A stretch of 64,000 bases of DNA from Bradyrhizobium sp. AZCC 2176 (GTDB lineage: Bacteria > Pseudomonadota > Alphaproteobacteria > Rhizobiales > Xanthobacteraceae). The notes beneath the pieces are model-generated. The model was not told the origin of the DNA. It was given only the letters and a program-made list of their open reading frames with translations, and made no database searches. The stretch lies in NCBI RefSeq assembly GCF_036924645.1, contig NZ_JAZHRX010000001.1, forward strand, positions 1,488,001-1,552,000, written 5' to 3'. Shown here one piece after another: positions 9,078-18,293 of the stretch (the first letter of the stretch is position 1; every line of letters starts with the position of its first letter). Position numbers and translations under genes: made by a program.

Positions 9078-9812
9078 TCAAAGTATAAGCCCGCCATCGA
9101 CCACGATGGTCTGGCCGATGATGTAGGACGCCAGCGGCGAGGCCAGGAACAGCGCGGCACCAGCCATGTCGGCGGGCGTGCCGAGCCGCTTCAGCGGGAT
9201 CCGCTCCAGCGCGCCTTCGAGCCGTTTCGGATTGGCAGTCGTCGCCTTGGTCATCTTGGTGTCAACCAGCCCTGGCGCGATGCCGTTGACGCGGATGCCG
9301 TTCTCGGCCCACGCCTCGCCGAGCGTGCGCGTCAATCCCACCGCACCGGTCTTCGAAGCGTTATAGGCCGGGTTGCCCATGGTGGAGTGATAGGCGGCAG
9401 TCGAACTGACGATGATCAGCGAATCCTTGCTAGCGCTCAGCATCGCCTGGAATTTGGTTGCGCACGCCATCAGACTCATCAAATTGACTTCCACCACCTT
9501 GCGAAAGCCATCCATCTCGAATTCGCCGCGGCGGTAGATCACTGCGCCTTGCGCCAATACCAGCGCGTCGAGCTTTTCGAACGGCGGCTTCAAGGCCTCG
9601 ATCGCCTGCGCATTGCTGACGTCGAGCTGGAAATAATCGAGGCCTTCGAGATGCGACCCTTCGTCGGGCGAATAGTCAGCGGCGGCAGCGCGGGTGCCGC
9701 TGACGGCGACGCGCGCGCCCTTGGCGCGGAACGCCTGCGCAATGCCGTTACCGATGCCGCTGGAGCCGCCGACCACCAGCACCTGCTTGCCGCTGAAATC
9801 CAGTTCGTTCAT
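9078..9812 (-). CDS. SDR-family oxidoreductase
   Basis: This is a classical short-chain dehydrogenase of 244 residues. The nucleotide-binding motif is VGGSSGIGNGIA (residues 14-25). The active site shows IVSSTAAYHS and YNASK (Tyr and Lys of YxxxK), and the family C-terminus VVDGGLIL is complete. The Asn-Asn-Ala-Gly motif is replaced by ALVLAQGA, seen in some divergent members. The substrate cannot be deduced. The neighbour on the same strand is a GNAT acetyltransferase 27 bases upstream, so the two may be cotranscribed. Confidence 0.88.
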   Translation of the reverse strand: MNELDFSGKQVLVVGGSSGIGNGIAQAFRAKGARVAVSGTRAAAADYSPDEGSHLEGLDYFQLDVSNAQAIEALKPPFEKLDALVLAQGAVIYRRGEFEMDGFRKVVEVNLMSLMACATKFQAMLSASKDSLIIVSSTAAYHSTMGNPAYNASKTGAVGLTRTLGEAWAENGIRVNGIAPGLVDTKMTKATTANPKRLEGALERIPLKRLGTPADMAGAALFLASPLASYIIGQTIVVDGGLIL

Positions 9813-9839
9813 CGCTCGCGATCCTTTTTTGATTGCGTT

Positions 9840-10358
9840 CTAACTCAAACCTTCGTCGAGGAATTTGACCATCAGAACCTCGTCGTAATATCGCCCGTCG
9901 TGCTTGAGAGCTCGCTTTTCGTAGCCGTACTCGACAAAGCCCATGGCGTCGTAAAGCCGGCGCGCAGCTCCGTTCTCGCTCACCACAGTCAGTTGAACCA
10001 TCTCCGCGCGCTCGCGCGCATGGTCGAGAACTGCCTGAACAAGCCTTTTTCCAAGGCTCGCGTTTCGGCCCGCGGCTCGAACATACATGCCCCAAAGCCG
10101 CCCTTTATGCGCCTGCTTCGAACCTTCCGGCGCGGCATATCCGGCTATTCCGACGAGCGCCTCATCAAGGAATGCGCCGAAGACATCTGCGCGGGCCACG
10201 ACCGCTTCGAACCACGATAGCGGTTGCGCATTTTCGCTCTCAAACGTGCTGCCGAGGGCCTCGGGATTTCCCTGCAGACCTTCCAGCCGGATCTCCCTGT
10301 ACAGGGCAGCGTCCGCAGGCTCCAGACGGCGAATCCGTAGATCGCTAACCTTGGTCAC
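9840..10358 (-). CDS. GNAT-family N-acetyltransferase
   Basis: The 172-residue protein begins VTKVSDLRIRRLEPADA from a GTG at 10358 with GAGG 7 bases upstream. The open frame extends much further but is plainly non-coding antisense to the downstream SDR. The GNAT fold is visible: GRLWGMYVRAAGRNASLGKRL is the acetyl-CoA-binding motif A (here RNASLGKRL for the usual RxxGxGxxL), followed by LTVVSENGAARRLYDAMGF, motif B. The acceptor substrate is unknown. It is divergent from the SDR at 10449 and lies just upstream of the SDR at 9078. Confidence 0.88.
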   Translation of the reverse strand: MTKVSDLRIRRLEPADAALYREIRLEGLQGNPEALGSTFESENAQPLSWFEAVVARADVFGAFLDEALVGIAGYAAPEGSKQAHKGRLWGMYVRAAGRNASLGKRLVQAVLDHARERAEMVQLTVVSENGAARRLYDAMGFVEYGYEKRALKHDGRYYDEVLMVKFLDEGLS

Positions 10359-10448
10359 GTTTGCACCTCGCTCGGCTGGTTTGACCTGTCTGCGGATCGG
10401 TGCCAGCCTTGTCAATCCTGCACCGCGCATCTCTGTCCGGATACCATC

Positions 10449-11228
10449 ATGTCGGATTTCAAAGAGCTCAGCCGCTCGGTCAAAGGCCTGACCGTTCTCG
10501 TCACCGGCGCCGGCAGCGGCATGGGCCGCGCCACGGCGCTCGTATTCGCGGCCGAGGGCGCCAATGTCGCCGTCACCGATATCAGCGCCGAGACCACGCA
10601 GGCCGTCGCCGGCGAGATCGCCGCAACCGGCGGTTCTGCAAAGGCATGGACGCTCGACGTCGCAAAACCTGACGACATCATCAAGGTCGTCAACGACGTC
10701 GCCGCGCATTTCGGCTCCCTCGATATCGTCATCAACAATGCCGGCATCTCCGTGCGCGTCGCGATCGACGACGAGGGTTATGAAGCCGCCTGGGACAAGG
10801 CGCTTGCCGTGATGCTGACCGCGCATCCGCGCATCATCCGCGCCGCGTTGCCGCATCTGCGCCGGTCGAAGAGCCCGCGCATCGTCAACATCGCGTCGAC
10901 CGAAGCGCTCGGCGCGACCGCATTGCACAGTCCCTATTCGGCGGCGAAAGCCGGCGTCACCGGCTTGACGCGTTCGCTCGCCGTTGAACTCGGCCGCGAG
11001 GGCATCACCGTGAACTGCATCTGCCCGGGCCCGATCCGCACCGCGATCACCGAGCGGATTTCCGAAGAGCACAAGACGATCTACGCCAAGCGCCGCACCG
11101 CACTCGGCCGCTACGGCGAGCCTGAGGAGGTGGCGCATATGACGCTGAGCCTGTGCCTGCCGGCGGCCTCCTTCCTGACCGGCGCGGTGATCCCCGTGGA
11201 TGGTGGGCTGATGGCGCGGAATGCGTAA
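10449..11228 (+). CDS. SDR-family oxidoreductase
   Basis: The 259-residue enzyme shows TGAGSGMGRATA (coenzyme loop, residues 20-31), DIVINNAG, and the catalytic IASTEALG and YSAAK. VDGGL follows near the C-terminus, with PGPIRTAIT in the substrate lid. The Asp at the end of beta-2 (VAVTDIS) suggests NAD preference. The family is too broad to name a substrate. It is followed by a palindromic repeat and then a TfdA-like dioxygenase 202 bases downstream. Confidence 0.88.
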   Translation: MSDFKELSRSVKGLTVLVTGAGSGMGRATALVFAAEGANVAVTDISAETTQAVAGEIAATGGSAKAWTLDVAKPDDIIKVVNDVAAHFGSLDIVINNAGISVRVAIDDEGYEAAWDKALAVMLTAHPRIIRAALPHLRRSKSPRIVNIASTEALGATALHSPYSAAKAGVTGLTRSLAVELGREGITVNCICPGPIRTAITERISEEHKTIYAKRRTALGRYGEPEEVAHMTLSLCLPAASFLTGAVIPVDGGLMARNA

Positions 11229-11233
11229 CCTCT

Positions 11234-11321
11234 CGTCATTGCCGGGCTTGCCCCCGCAATCCATCCGGCTCGAAAACCCTTGTGAAGATTGATGGCCGCC
11301 CGGATCAAGTCCGGGCATGAC
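11234..11321. repeat. Inverted repeat of the GTCATTGCCGGGC type
   Basis: GTCATTGCCGGGCTTG near the left end is matched, imperfectly, by CAAGTCCGGGCATGAC near the right end. The element lies directly after the stop of the SDR gene. The same style recurs at 37066-37103 and 41604-41710. It can form a stem in RNA and may end transcription. Confidence 0.65.
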
Positions 11322-11430
11322 AGCCGTGTGTGCCACACAGGCTCTGTCGCGTTGACACGGCGCGAGCAGGGAGTAATTTTTCTCACAAAGAGAGCGGGGC
11401 GAACCGCCCGCCGCATCCTGGAGAGACGCC

Positions 11431-12318
11431 ATGACGGTCACGATCCGGCAGCTTCATCCGCATTTTTTCGGCGAGGTTTCGGGCGTTGATTTGCGACAGC
11501 CTCTGACGCCGCAGGAAGCGGCCGACATCGAAGCCGGCATGGACAAGTATGCCGTGCTGCTGTTTCGCAACCAGGACATCACGGACGAACAGCAACTGGC
11601 CTTTGCGCTGAATTTCGGCGAGCGCGAGAAGGCACGGGGCGGCACCATCACCAAGAAGGAAGACTACCGGCTGACCACGGGGCTGAACGACGTTTCCAAC
11701 CTCGGCAAGGACGGCAAGCCGCTGCCGCGCGACAGCCGCACCCATCTGTTCAATCTCGGAAACTGCCTGTGGCATTCCGACAGCTCGTTCCGCCCGATCC
11801 CGGCAAAGTTTTCGCTGCTGTCGGCGCGGGTGGTGAACCCCAAGGGCGGCAACACCGAATTCGCCGACATGCGCGCGGCCTATGACGCGCTCGACGACGA
11901 CACCAAGGCCGAGATCGAGGACATGATCTGCGAGCATTCGCTGATGTATTCGCGCGGCTCGCTCGGCTTCCTGGATTATAGCGACGAAGAGAAAGAGATG
12001 TTCAAGCCGGTGCTGCAGCGGCTGGTGCGGACCCATCCGGTGCACCGCCGCAAGTCGCTGTATTTGTCGTCGCATGCGGGAGCCATCAAGGGCATGAGCA
12101 TGCCCGAAGCGCGGCTGTTGCTGCGCGATCTCACCGAGCACGCCACGCAGCCGGAATTCGTCCACGTCCACAAATGGACCGTGCATGACCTCGTGATGTG
12201 GGACAACCGCCAGACCATGCATCGCGTCCGCCGTTACGACCAGTCGCAACCCCGCGACATGCGCCGCGCAACAGTGGCGGGGACCGAGCCGACGGTGCAG
12301 CAGCAGGCGGCGGAGTAG
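11431..12318 (+). CDS. TauD/TfdA-family 2-oxoglutarate-dependent dioxygenase (TfdA-alpha-like)
   Basis: The 295-residue Fe(II)/2-oxoglutarate dioxygenase shows the metal-binding HxD in LWHSDSSFR (about residues 111-119) and the distal His in TMHRVRRYD (about 264-272). The 2-oxoglutarate-binding Arg follows in RDMRRATV. Overall it resembles the TfdA-alpha group described from Bradyrhizobium, which hydroxylate aryloxyacetates or related ethers and sulfonates. The native substrate here cannot be stated. GGAGAGACGCC precedes the ATG. It follows an SDR on the same strand across a repeat. No aromatic-degradation genes are nearby. Confidence 0.85.
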   Translation: MTVTIRQLHPHFFGEVSGVDLRQPLTPQEAADIEAGMDKYAVLLFRNQDITDEQQLAFALNFGEREKARGGTITKKEDYRLTTGLNDVSNLGKDGKPLPRDSRTHLFNLGNCLWHSDSSFRPIPAKFSLLSARVVNPKGGNTEFADMRAAYDALDDDTKAEIEDMICEHSLMYSRGSLGFLDYSDEEKEMFKPVLQRLVRTHPVHRRKSLYLSSHAGAIKGMSMPEARLLLRDLTEHATQPEFVHVHKWTVHDLVMWDNRQTMHRVRRYDQSQPRDMRRATVAGTEPTVQQQAAE

Positions 12319-12325
12319 TACTCTC

Positions 12326-12686
12326 CGTCGTCCCCACGAACGCAGGGACCTCCGCGTGAGCGCCCCGCGCTCATCGCGATACCGCGTGATCCATCAATGA
12401 GGTGCGGTCGTAGACGCGCTGCGTTAGCCGGTTGCTGTTGTGAGTTGTTGAAGCGAAGCCGTCGTCCAGTGTGCCCACTACGCAGGCCGCGGCGCATGGG
12501 TCCTTGCGTTTCGCAGAGACGACCGTGGGAAAGGCCAGAACACATCAGCTCGTCGCCCCTGCGGAACGCAGAGGCCCATACCCTGCAGCCGGGGTAATGG
12601 GCAGGAAGGGAGACGACTTTGCTTCAGCGATCTGCAGCGGTCGTTGGCAGAGCGTCAGCCACCGCGCTGCGTTCGCAGGGACGACG
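12326..12686. repeat. Cluster of GTCGTCCCTGCGAACGCAGG-type repeats
   Basis: The 400 bases between the dioxygenase and YqgE hold no convincing gene. They contain at least three copies of a short element: about 12328-12350 and 12551-12580 in one direction, and about 12668-12686 in the other. Together they form a possible long hairpin. Between them the GTAATGGGCAGG and CCATACC strings also look repeat-derived. I recognise the style as a dispersed Bradyrhizobium repeat. Confidence 0.6.
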
Positions 12687-12718
12687 TTGTACTTGAGTGA
12701 ATGCTCGCTAAAACACGC

Positions 12719-13369
12719 CTACGCGTGCCCGGCCTCGTTCGAGAGCATGCCGGGGTCGATGCCGATCTTGCGCAGCGCGCGCTGGTATTTTTCATCGACG
12801 TCATCGCCGAAGATCAGATCCGGATCGGCATCGCAATGCAGCCAGCCATTGTGCTGGATCTCGTTCTCGAGCTGGCCCGGCGCCCAGCCGGCATAGCCCA
12901 GCGCCAGGATCGCGTGCTTCGGTCCGGTGCCCTTGGCGATCGCCTTGAGGATGTCGACGGTTGCGGTCAGGCAGATACCCTCGTCGATATTGAGTGTCGC
13001 GTCCTGGATGAAGAAATCGCTCGAATGCAGCACGAAGCCGCGGCCGGTATCGACCGGACCGCCCTTCAGCACCTGCATGGTCTCGGCGTTTTCCGGCAAC
13101 TTGATCTGGTCGGCCTTCTGGATGATGTCGAGCTGCACCAAGAGTCCGGGAAAATCGATGCTGCCGGCCGGACGGTTGACGATGATGCCCATCGCCCCTT
13201 CCGATGAATGCGCGCACATGTAGATGACGGAGCGCTCGAAGCGCGGATCGCCCATGACCGGCATGGCAATCAGCAGCCGGCCGTCCAAGTAACCGGCGCC
13301 GGACGAATTATCGCCAAAGCCGGCGGCTTTGCGGCGGACGGGCTTCGATGTCTTGCCTTCAGGGCTCAT
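12719..13369 (-). CDS. YqgE/AlgH family protein
   Basis: The 216-residue protein shows the UPF0301 core: [41 protein letters not shown] and [12 protein letters not shown]. All are well conserved. The family has a known fold but an unsettled role; AlgH is linked to alginate regulation in pseudomonads. I chose the ATG at 13369, with GAGAGG about 10 bases upstream; the frame extends only two codons further to a TTG. It is divergent from the DsbD-domain gene at 13506, and the 136 bases between them must hold both promoters. Confidence 0.92.
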   Translation of the reverse strand: MSPEGKTSKPVRRKAAGFGDNSSGAGYLDGRLLIAMPVMGDPRFERSVIYMCAHSSEGAMGIIVNRPAGSIDFPGLLVQLDIIQKADQIKLPENAETMQVLKGGPVDTGRGFVLHSSDFFIQDATLNIDEGICLTATVDILKAIAKGTGPKHAILALGYAGWAPGQLENEIQHNGWLHCDADPDLIFGDDVDEKYQRALRKIGIDPGMLSNEAGHA

Positions 13370-13505
13370 CCGCAAAGGCCTCTCTTGCTGAATTCATATC
13401 CTGATATCGGGTGCGGTTTCTGTCAATCAAGCTTCCGGCGGCATTCGGCGGCCGATCACACGCAATTCAATGGTTTGCGCCGAGACTTGCCTGTAAAGAC
13501 GTCCC

Positions 13506-14342
13506 ATGATCGTGATGGTTCCCCTGCGCGCCGCGCTCGGCGTCGCCGCCGTGTATGTCGCGTGTGCGACGTCGGAGGTTCGCGCCGAGGATGCCTCGCC
13601 GTGGCAACATGACGCGCATTCCGCGGTGCGGTTGCTGGCGGGATCGCGCAGCGGCGCGGTGCTGCTCGGCGGCGTCGCCATCCAGTTGCAGCCGGGATGG
13701 AAGACCTATTGGCGAACGCCCGGCGATTCCGGCGTTCCGCCGCGCTTCGATTTCTCCAAGTCGGACAATGTCGAAGCCGTGACCGTGTTGTGGCCGGCAC
13801 CAAAGAAATTTGACGATGGCGCCGGCGGCACCGCGCTGGGATATAAGCAGCAGGTGGTGCTGCCGTTGCGGATCGTCGCCAAAAATGCCGACAAGCCGGT
13901 GACGCTGCGGGTCAATATCAGCTACGCGGTTTGCGACAAGATCTGCATTCCGGTCGAAGCCCATGCCGAACTCGCTTTTGCCAGCGTGGCAAGCACCGAG
14001 GACGGCAACCTGTCCGATGCGCTCAATACCGTGCCGAAGCCCGCCAATGTCGGCGACCCCAATCCGCTGACCATCCGCGACGTCAGGCGCGAGGGAAAGA
14101 ATAATGTGCTGGTCGACGTGACCGCGCCGGAGGCCAAGGAGGTCAGCCTGTTCGTCGAGGGGCCGACGCCCGACTGGGCGCTGCCGGTTCCCAGGCTGGT
14201 CGAGCAAAGCCCGCCCGGCGTCAAACGCTTTACCTTCGAACTCGACGGTCTGCCGCCCGGCGCCAGCGCTGATGGCGCCGCACTCAAGCTGACGCTGGTC
14301 GGCGGCGACCGGGCCTACGAGTTCAATGTCAATCTGAATTGA
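13506..14342 (+). CDS. Periplasmic DsbD-domain (disulfide reductase N-terminal type) protein
   Basis: The 278-residue protein has a signal peptide (residues 1-27, ending VRAED). It then shows the DsbD-alpha-like core VAIQLQPGWKTYWRTPGDSGVPPRFDF, YKQQVVLPLRI and ISYAVCDKICIP. The two cysteines in CDKIC match the redox pair of the N-terminal DsbD domain. There is no membrane domain, so it would need a separate CcdA/DsbD-type electron donor, which is not in this window. It probably delivers reducing power to periplasmic proteins. DsbB at 41.7 kb is the only other disulfide gene here. Confidence 0.82.
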   Translation: MIVMVPLRAALGVAAVYVACATSEVRAEDASPWQHDAHSAVRLLAGSRSGAVLLGGVAIQLQPGWKTYWRTPGDSGVPPRFDFSKSDNVEAVTVLWPAPKKFDDGAGGTALGYKQQVVLPLRIVAKNADKPVTLRVNISYAVCDKICIPVEAHAELAFASVASTEDGNLSDALNTVPKPANVGDPNPLTIRDVRREGKNNVLVDVTAPEAKEVSLFVEGPTPDWALPVPRLVEQSPPGVKRFTFELDGLPPGASADGAALKLTLVGGDRAYEFNVNLN

Positions 14343-14510
14343 CCTGAATTGACGTCCGCCGGCGGTAGCGCAGCCGCCGACCATCGGCGCCAGCTTCCGC
14401 CAGCGCGCAGGAAGCACCTGCTCGCACCGGCGGGCTTTTCCGAGACAGTTCAGCGAATGCTTTCTAGCCGAGGAGAACCGGCTGCGCCGGCCCTCCTCGG
14501 GAACAATATC

Positions 14511-14765
14511 CTAACTTTTCTGCCCGCTCATCTGCTGGGCGCGCATATAGCTCTTGCAAGCCCCCCGCATATCGCCCTTCGCCATGGCGGCATTTGCCGC
14601 GCCCATCTCCTTCATCATCGCCGCTTTGCCAGGCGTGTCAGGCATGGTGTTACTGGACGTGACGAGCTTGGCCATGTTCTCGCTCGTGCAAGCCATCTTC
14701 GCCGCGAAAGCCGGGCTGAAAGCCATCGCAGTGGTGACTGTAATAGCGGTAACAAGCAGTTTCAT
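14511..14765 (-). CDS. Small secreted hypothetical protein
   Basis: The start is the ATG at 14765, with AGGAG five bases upstream. The 84-residue product has a signal peptide MKLLVTAITVTTAMAFSPAFA and a mature part with two cysteines (KMACTSEN and RGACKSYM), probably one disulfide. The helical Met/Ala-rich middle (AAMMKEMGAANAAMAKGD) resembles small periplasmic proteins widespread in this group, with no known function. It stands alone and is convergent with the DsbD-domain gene. Confidence 0.75.
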   Translation of the reverse strand: MKLLVTAITVTTAMAFSPAFAAKMACTSENMAKLVTSSNTMPDTPGKAAMMKEMGAANAAMAKGDMRGACKSYMRAQQMSGQKS

Positions 14766-14985
14766 ATTTCTCCTCCCCGGCCGCACCATGCGGCCGGAAC
14801 TAAAAGTTGGAAAAGGCCGAAAAAGTTCCAGCGAGCTCGATTGCGTAGGCGGGGCGATCTCGGCAACGAGTCGTTAGATGGCGGGTAACGGCGCCCCGGG
14901 ACCCCAATCCAACCGAATCTTAACGAATGGTTGATACATCCGGCCATCGCCGCCGCCTCGCGGCACGTTTCGGGGATGTACCCTT

Positions 14986-16353
14986 GTGGCCGTGATGGAT
15001 ACGCAATCCGCAACCGCTCCGCCTGCCGGCGTGATCGCGCGCCTGCGTGCGTTGCTTGGCGGCTCCAATGAAGCCTCCGTCACCAGACGGCTGGCCGGCA
15101 CGATCTTCATCATCCGGGTCTTCAGCGCAGCGCTCGCCTATTTCGCCCAGATCCTGCTGGCGCGCTGGATGGGCGGCTCGGATTACGGCGTCTATGTCTA
15201 TGTCTGGACCTGGGTGCTGCTGCTCGGCAGCATGATGGATTTCGGCATCTCGGCATCCGCGCAGAAAATCATTCCGGAATATCGAACCCACGGCGAGCAT
15301 GCCCTGCTGCGCGGCTTCCTCTCCGGCAGCCGCTGGATGACGTTCGCCGTCTCCTCGACCGTCTCGCTGCTGCTGGCGGGCGTGGTGACGGGAATGTCGC
15401 CCTGGATCGACGCCAACGCGATCGTTCCCCTCTATATCGGCTGCCTGACGCTACCGGCATTTGTCGTCGCCAACACCCAGGACGGCATCGCCCGCTCGCA
15501 TGACTGGATGCAGCTCGGCCTGATGCCGCAATTCATCGTGCGGCAGTCGTTAATCATTGGCCTCACGGCCGGCGCCTTCGTGCTCGGCTTCAATCTCGGC
15601 GCCACCGCCGCAATGTGGGCCAGCGCCGCCGCGGTGTGGATCGCGATGATCGGCCAGATGATCGTGCTGAACCGCAGGCTGGGCGGCCACATCAAGGCTG
15701 GCCCCAAGGCCTATGATTTCCGCGGCTGGCTCGCGGTTTCGCTGCCGATCCTGCTGGTAGAAAGCTTTTATCTGCTGTTGTCCTACACCGACGTGCTGGT
15801 GCTGCAGCAGTTCCGCTCCTCCGAAGAGGTCGGTGTCTATTTCGCCGTGGTGAAGACGCTGGCGCTGGTCTCCTTCATTCACTATGCGATGGCGGCGACG
15901 ACGGCGCATCGCTTTGCCGAGTATCACGCGCAGGGCGACACGCCGCGGCTGTCGGCCTATGTGGCGCACGCGATCCAGTGGACGTTCTGGCCGTCGCTGG
16001 CCGCCACCATCCTGCTGCTGGCGCTGGGCAAGCCGCTGCTGTGGCTGTTCGGACCGCAATTCGTGGTCGGCTACGACATCATGTTCATTGCCGCTGTTGG
16101 ACTCGTGGTGCGATCCGCTATCGGCCCGGTCGAGCGGCTCTTGAACATGCTCGGCCATCAGCACATCTGCGCGCTGGCCTATGCACTTGCTTTCGTCATG
16201 AATGTCGTGCTGTGCGTGACGCTGGTGCCGCGCTTCGGCGGCCATGGTGCTGCGGCGGCGACCTCGATCTCGCTGGCGTTCGAGACCGTGCTGCTGTTCT
16301 GGATCGTGCGCCGGCGGCTCGGGCTGCACGTGCTGGCGTTCGGGAAACGCTGA
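14986..16353 (+). CDS. Polysaccharide flippase-like membrane protein (MOP superfamily)
   Basis: The roughly 455-residue protein has 12-14 predicted membrane helices and the Wzx-like N-terminus IFIIRVFSAALAYFAQILLARWMG followed by YGVYVYVWTW. It would move lipid-linked oligosaccharides across the inner membrane. The likely start is the GTG at 14986 or the ATG at 14995, since the first codons are not conserved. No glycosyltransferase is next to it, so its substrate may come from elsewhere, possibly the polysaccharide locus at 45-63 kb, which has no flippase of its own in this window. Confidence 0.85.
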   Translation: MAVMDTQSATAPPAGVIARLRALLGGSNEASVTRRLAGTIFIIRVFSAALAYFAQILLARWMGGSDYGVYVYVWTWVLLLGSMMDFGISASAQKIIPEYRTHGEHALLRGFLSGSRWMTFAVSSTVSLLLAGVVTGMSPWIDANAIVPLYIGCLTLPAFVVANTQDGIARSHDWMQLGLMPQFIVRQSLIIGLTAGAFVLGFNLGATAAMWASAAAVWIAMIGQMIVLNRRLGGHIKAGPKAYDFRGWLAVSLPILLVESFYLLLSYTDVLVLQQFRSSEEVGVYFAVVKTLALVSFIHYAMAATTAHRFAEYHAQGDTPRLSAYVAHAIQWTFWPSLAATILLLALGKPLLWLFGPQFVVGYDIMFIAAVGLVVRSAIGPVERLLNMLGHQHICALAYALAFVMNVVLCVTLVPRFGGHGAAAATSISLAFETVLLFWIVRRRLGLHVLAFGKR

Positions 16354-16632
16354 TCGCACACCAATAGGGCAGTAACTGCGCCACATCGCCCCCAACCGTT
16401 TCAGGTTGCGGACGGCTGTCGGCGCATTTCCCATGACCTCTCCCATGGCCTCGCGTTCCGTAATGCCCTGCGGCCGCCGCATTTGAGGCCTCAGAACGTC
16501 ACCATCGTCGTATCGGCATAATGGAGAAAATCTCCGGCGATTCCGGCGCACACATAAAACGTTCTTGTTTCGCTCGATCAGGACGCCCATGCCGTCATTG
16601 CTATATAACTCTGTGGAATCAAAGATCTGATC

Positions 16633-17469
16633 TTGGAAATGATTGATCCTCTCTACGTTGCATCGGGATTCGGCGTCGGCCTGCTGGTCGGGATGACGGG
16701 CGTCGGCGGCGGCTCGCTGATGACGCCGTTGCTGATCCTGCTGTTCGGCGTCCATCCGTCGACCGCTGTCGGCACCGACCTGCTATATGCCGCGGCGACC
16801 AAGACCGGCGGCAGCCTGGTGCATGGCTGGTCGCAGAGCATTCACTGGCCGGCGGTGATGCGTCTCGCCAGCGGCAGCATTCCGGCGAGCGTCGTCACGC
16901 TGCTTGTGCTGTGGCAACTCGAACTCAACGGAGAGGCCGCGCGCAGCCTGGTCAATCTGGTGCTGTGCTTTGCGCTCATCCTCACGGCGACATCTCTGAT
17001 CTTCCGCAAGGCGATCATGGATCGATACCGTCGGCGCATGGAACGGCTCGACATTTCGGCGACCGGCCGTGCGACCGTGGCGGTCGGCGTGGCGCTCGGT
17101 GTGCTGGTCTCGATTTCGTCCGTCGGCGCCGGCGCCGTCGGCGTTACCGCGCTGTTGTTGCTCTATCCGCGCCTGCCGATGGCGAGCATCGTCGGCTCCG
17201 ACATTGCGCACGCCGTGCCGCTGACGCTGGTCGCCGGCATCGGCCACTGGGCGCTGGGTTCGGTCGATTGGGCGCTGATGGGCGTGCTGCTGATCGGCTC
17301 GCTGCCCGGTATCATTATCGGCAGCTATTGCGCGGTTCGCGTCCCGGAGACGGTGCTCAGGCTGCTACTGGCCACCGTTCTGATTCTGGTCGCCGGCAAG
17401 CTTGCCTTCAATGAGTTGCACCTGTCCACGGCGAGCATCGCGGCCATAACCGGGAGCGTCGCCCATTAG
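16633..17469 (+). CDS. Sulfite exporter TauE/SafE (TSUP) family permease
   Basis: The protein of about 276 residues has eight or so hydrophobic helices. It carries the family repeats GLLVGMTGVGGGSLMTPLLILLFGVHP and, in the second half, LVSISSVGAGAVGVTALLLLYPRLP. TSUP proteins export sulfite or sulfonates or other organic anions. The sulfate assimilation cluster begins about 3 kb away, but it lies in a separate unit. The start is the TTG at 16633 or, more plausibly, the ATG at 16639. The 280 bases upstream hold no gene I can see. Confidence 0.85.
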   Translation: MEMIDPLYVASGFGVGLLVGMTGVGGGSLMTPLLILLFGVHPSTAVGTDLLYAAATKTGGSLVHGWSQSIHWPAVMRLASGSIPASVVTLLVLWQLELNGEAARSLVNLVLCFALILTATSLIFRKAIMDRYRRRMERLDISATGRATVAVGVALGVLVSISSVGAGAVGVTALLLLYPRLPMASIVGSDIAHAVPLTLVAGIGHWALGSVDWALMGVLLIGSLPGIIIGSYCAVRVPETVLRLLLATVLILVAGKLAFNELHLSTASIAAITGSVAH

Positions 17470-17495
17470 GCGCGCTCCCGGGCCGTTCGCAATTC

Positions 17496-18293
17496 CTACG
17501 CCGCGGTCCAACCGCCGTCGATCGATAGATTGGCGCCGGTGATCTGGGCGGCATCGTCACCGCACAGGAACAGCGCTAACGCTGCGACCTGTTCCGACGT
17601 GACGAACTCCTTGGTCGGCTGCGCCTCCAGCAACACGTCGTTGATGACCTGCTCCTTGGTCATGTTGCGCGCCTTCATGGTGTCGGGAATCTGCTTCTCC
17701 ACCAGCGGCGTCCAGACATAGCCCGGGCTGATGCAGTTGCAGGTGATCTTGAAGGTCGCAAGCTCCAGCGCCACTGTTTTTGTCAACCCGGCGATGCCGT
17801 GCTTGGCGGAGACATAGGCTGCCTTGAACGGCGAAGCGACCAGCGAATGCGCGGATGCCGTGTTGATGATGCGGCCCCAGCCGCGCTTCTTCATGCCGGG
17901 CACCGCGGCCCGGATGCCGTAAAACGCCGACGACAGGTTGATGGCGATGATGGCTTCCCACTTCTCCGGCGGAAACTCCTCGATCGGCGACACGAACTGG
18001 ATGCCGGCATTGTTGACGAGGATGTCGACCGAGCCGAAAGTCTTCTCGCCAAGCGCGATCATTTCGGCGATCTCGGCGGGCTTGGTCATGTCGGCGGGCG
18101 AGTGTACCGCGCGGACCTTGAAGTCGGTCTCGATACCGGAACGCTCCCGCTCGATATCGGCCGGCACGCCCATGCCGTTGAGGACGACATTGGCGCCGGC
18201 GGCGGCGAAAGCGCGCGCATAAGCCAATCCGATGCCGCTGGTCGAGCCGGTCACGACGGCGGTCTTGCCTTTTAATGTACCCATTCCATTCAC
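17496..18293 (-). CDS. bdhA: 3-hydroxybutyrate dehydrogenase
   Basis: The SDR of about 265 residues interconverts 3-hydroxybutyrate and acetoacetate, the final step of polyhydroxybutyrate breakdown. Diagnostic segments are GKTAVVTGSTSGIGLAYA and NNAGIQFVSPIEEFP. Also typical are RIINTASAHSLVASPFKAAY, YVSAKHGIAGLTK, and the long C-terminal insert KARNMTKEQVINDVLLEAQPTK, characteristic of PhbDH. The start is a GTG at 18293 that overlaps the stop of the upstream patatin gene by four bases (GTGA), so translation is probably coupled. An internal ATG three codons later is an alternative. Confidence 0.93.
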   Translation of the reverse strand: MNGMGTLKGKTAVVTGSTSGIGLAYARAFAAAGANVVLNGMGVPADIERERSGIETDFKVRAVHSPADMTKPAEIAEMIALGEKTFGSVDILVNNAGIQFVSPIEEFPPEKWEAIIAINLSSAFYGIRAAVPGMKKRGWGRIINTASAHSLVASPFKAAYVSAKHGIAGLTKTVALELATFKITCNCISPGYVWTPLVEKQIPDTMKARNMTKEQVINDVLLEAQPTKEFVTSEQVAALALFLCGDDAAQITGANLSIDGGWTAA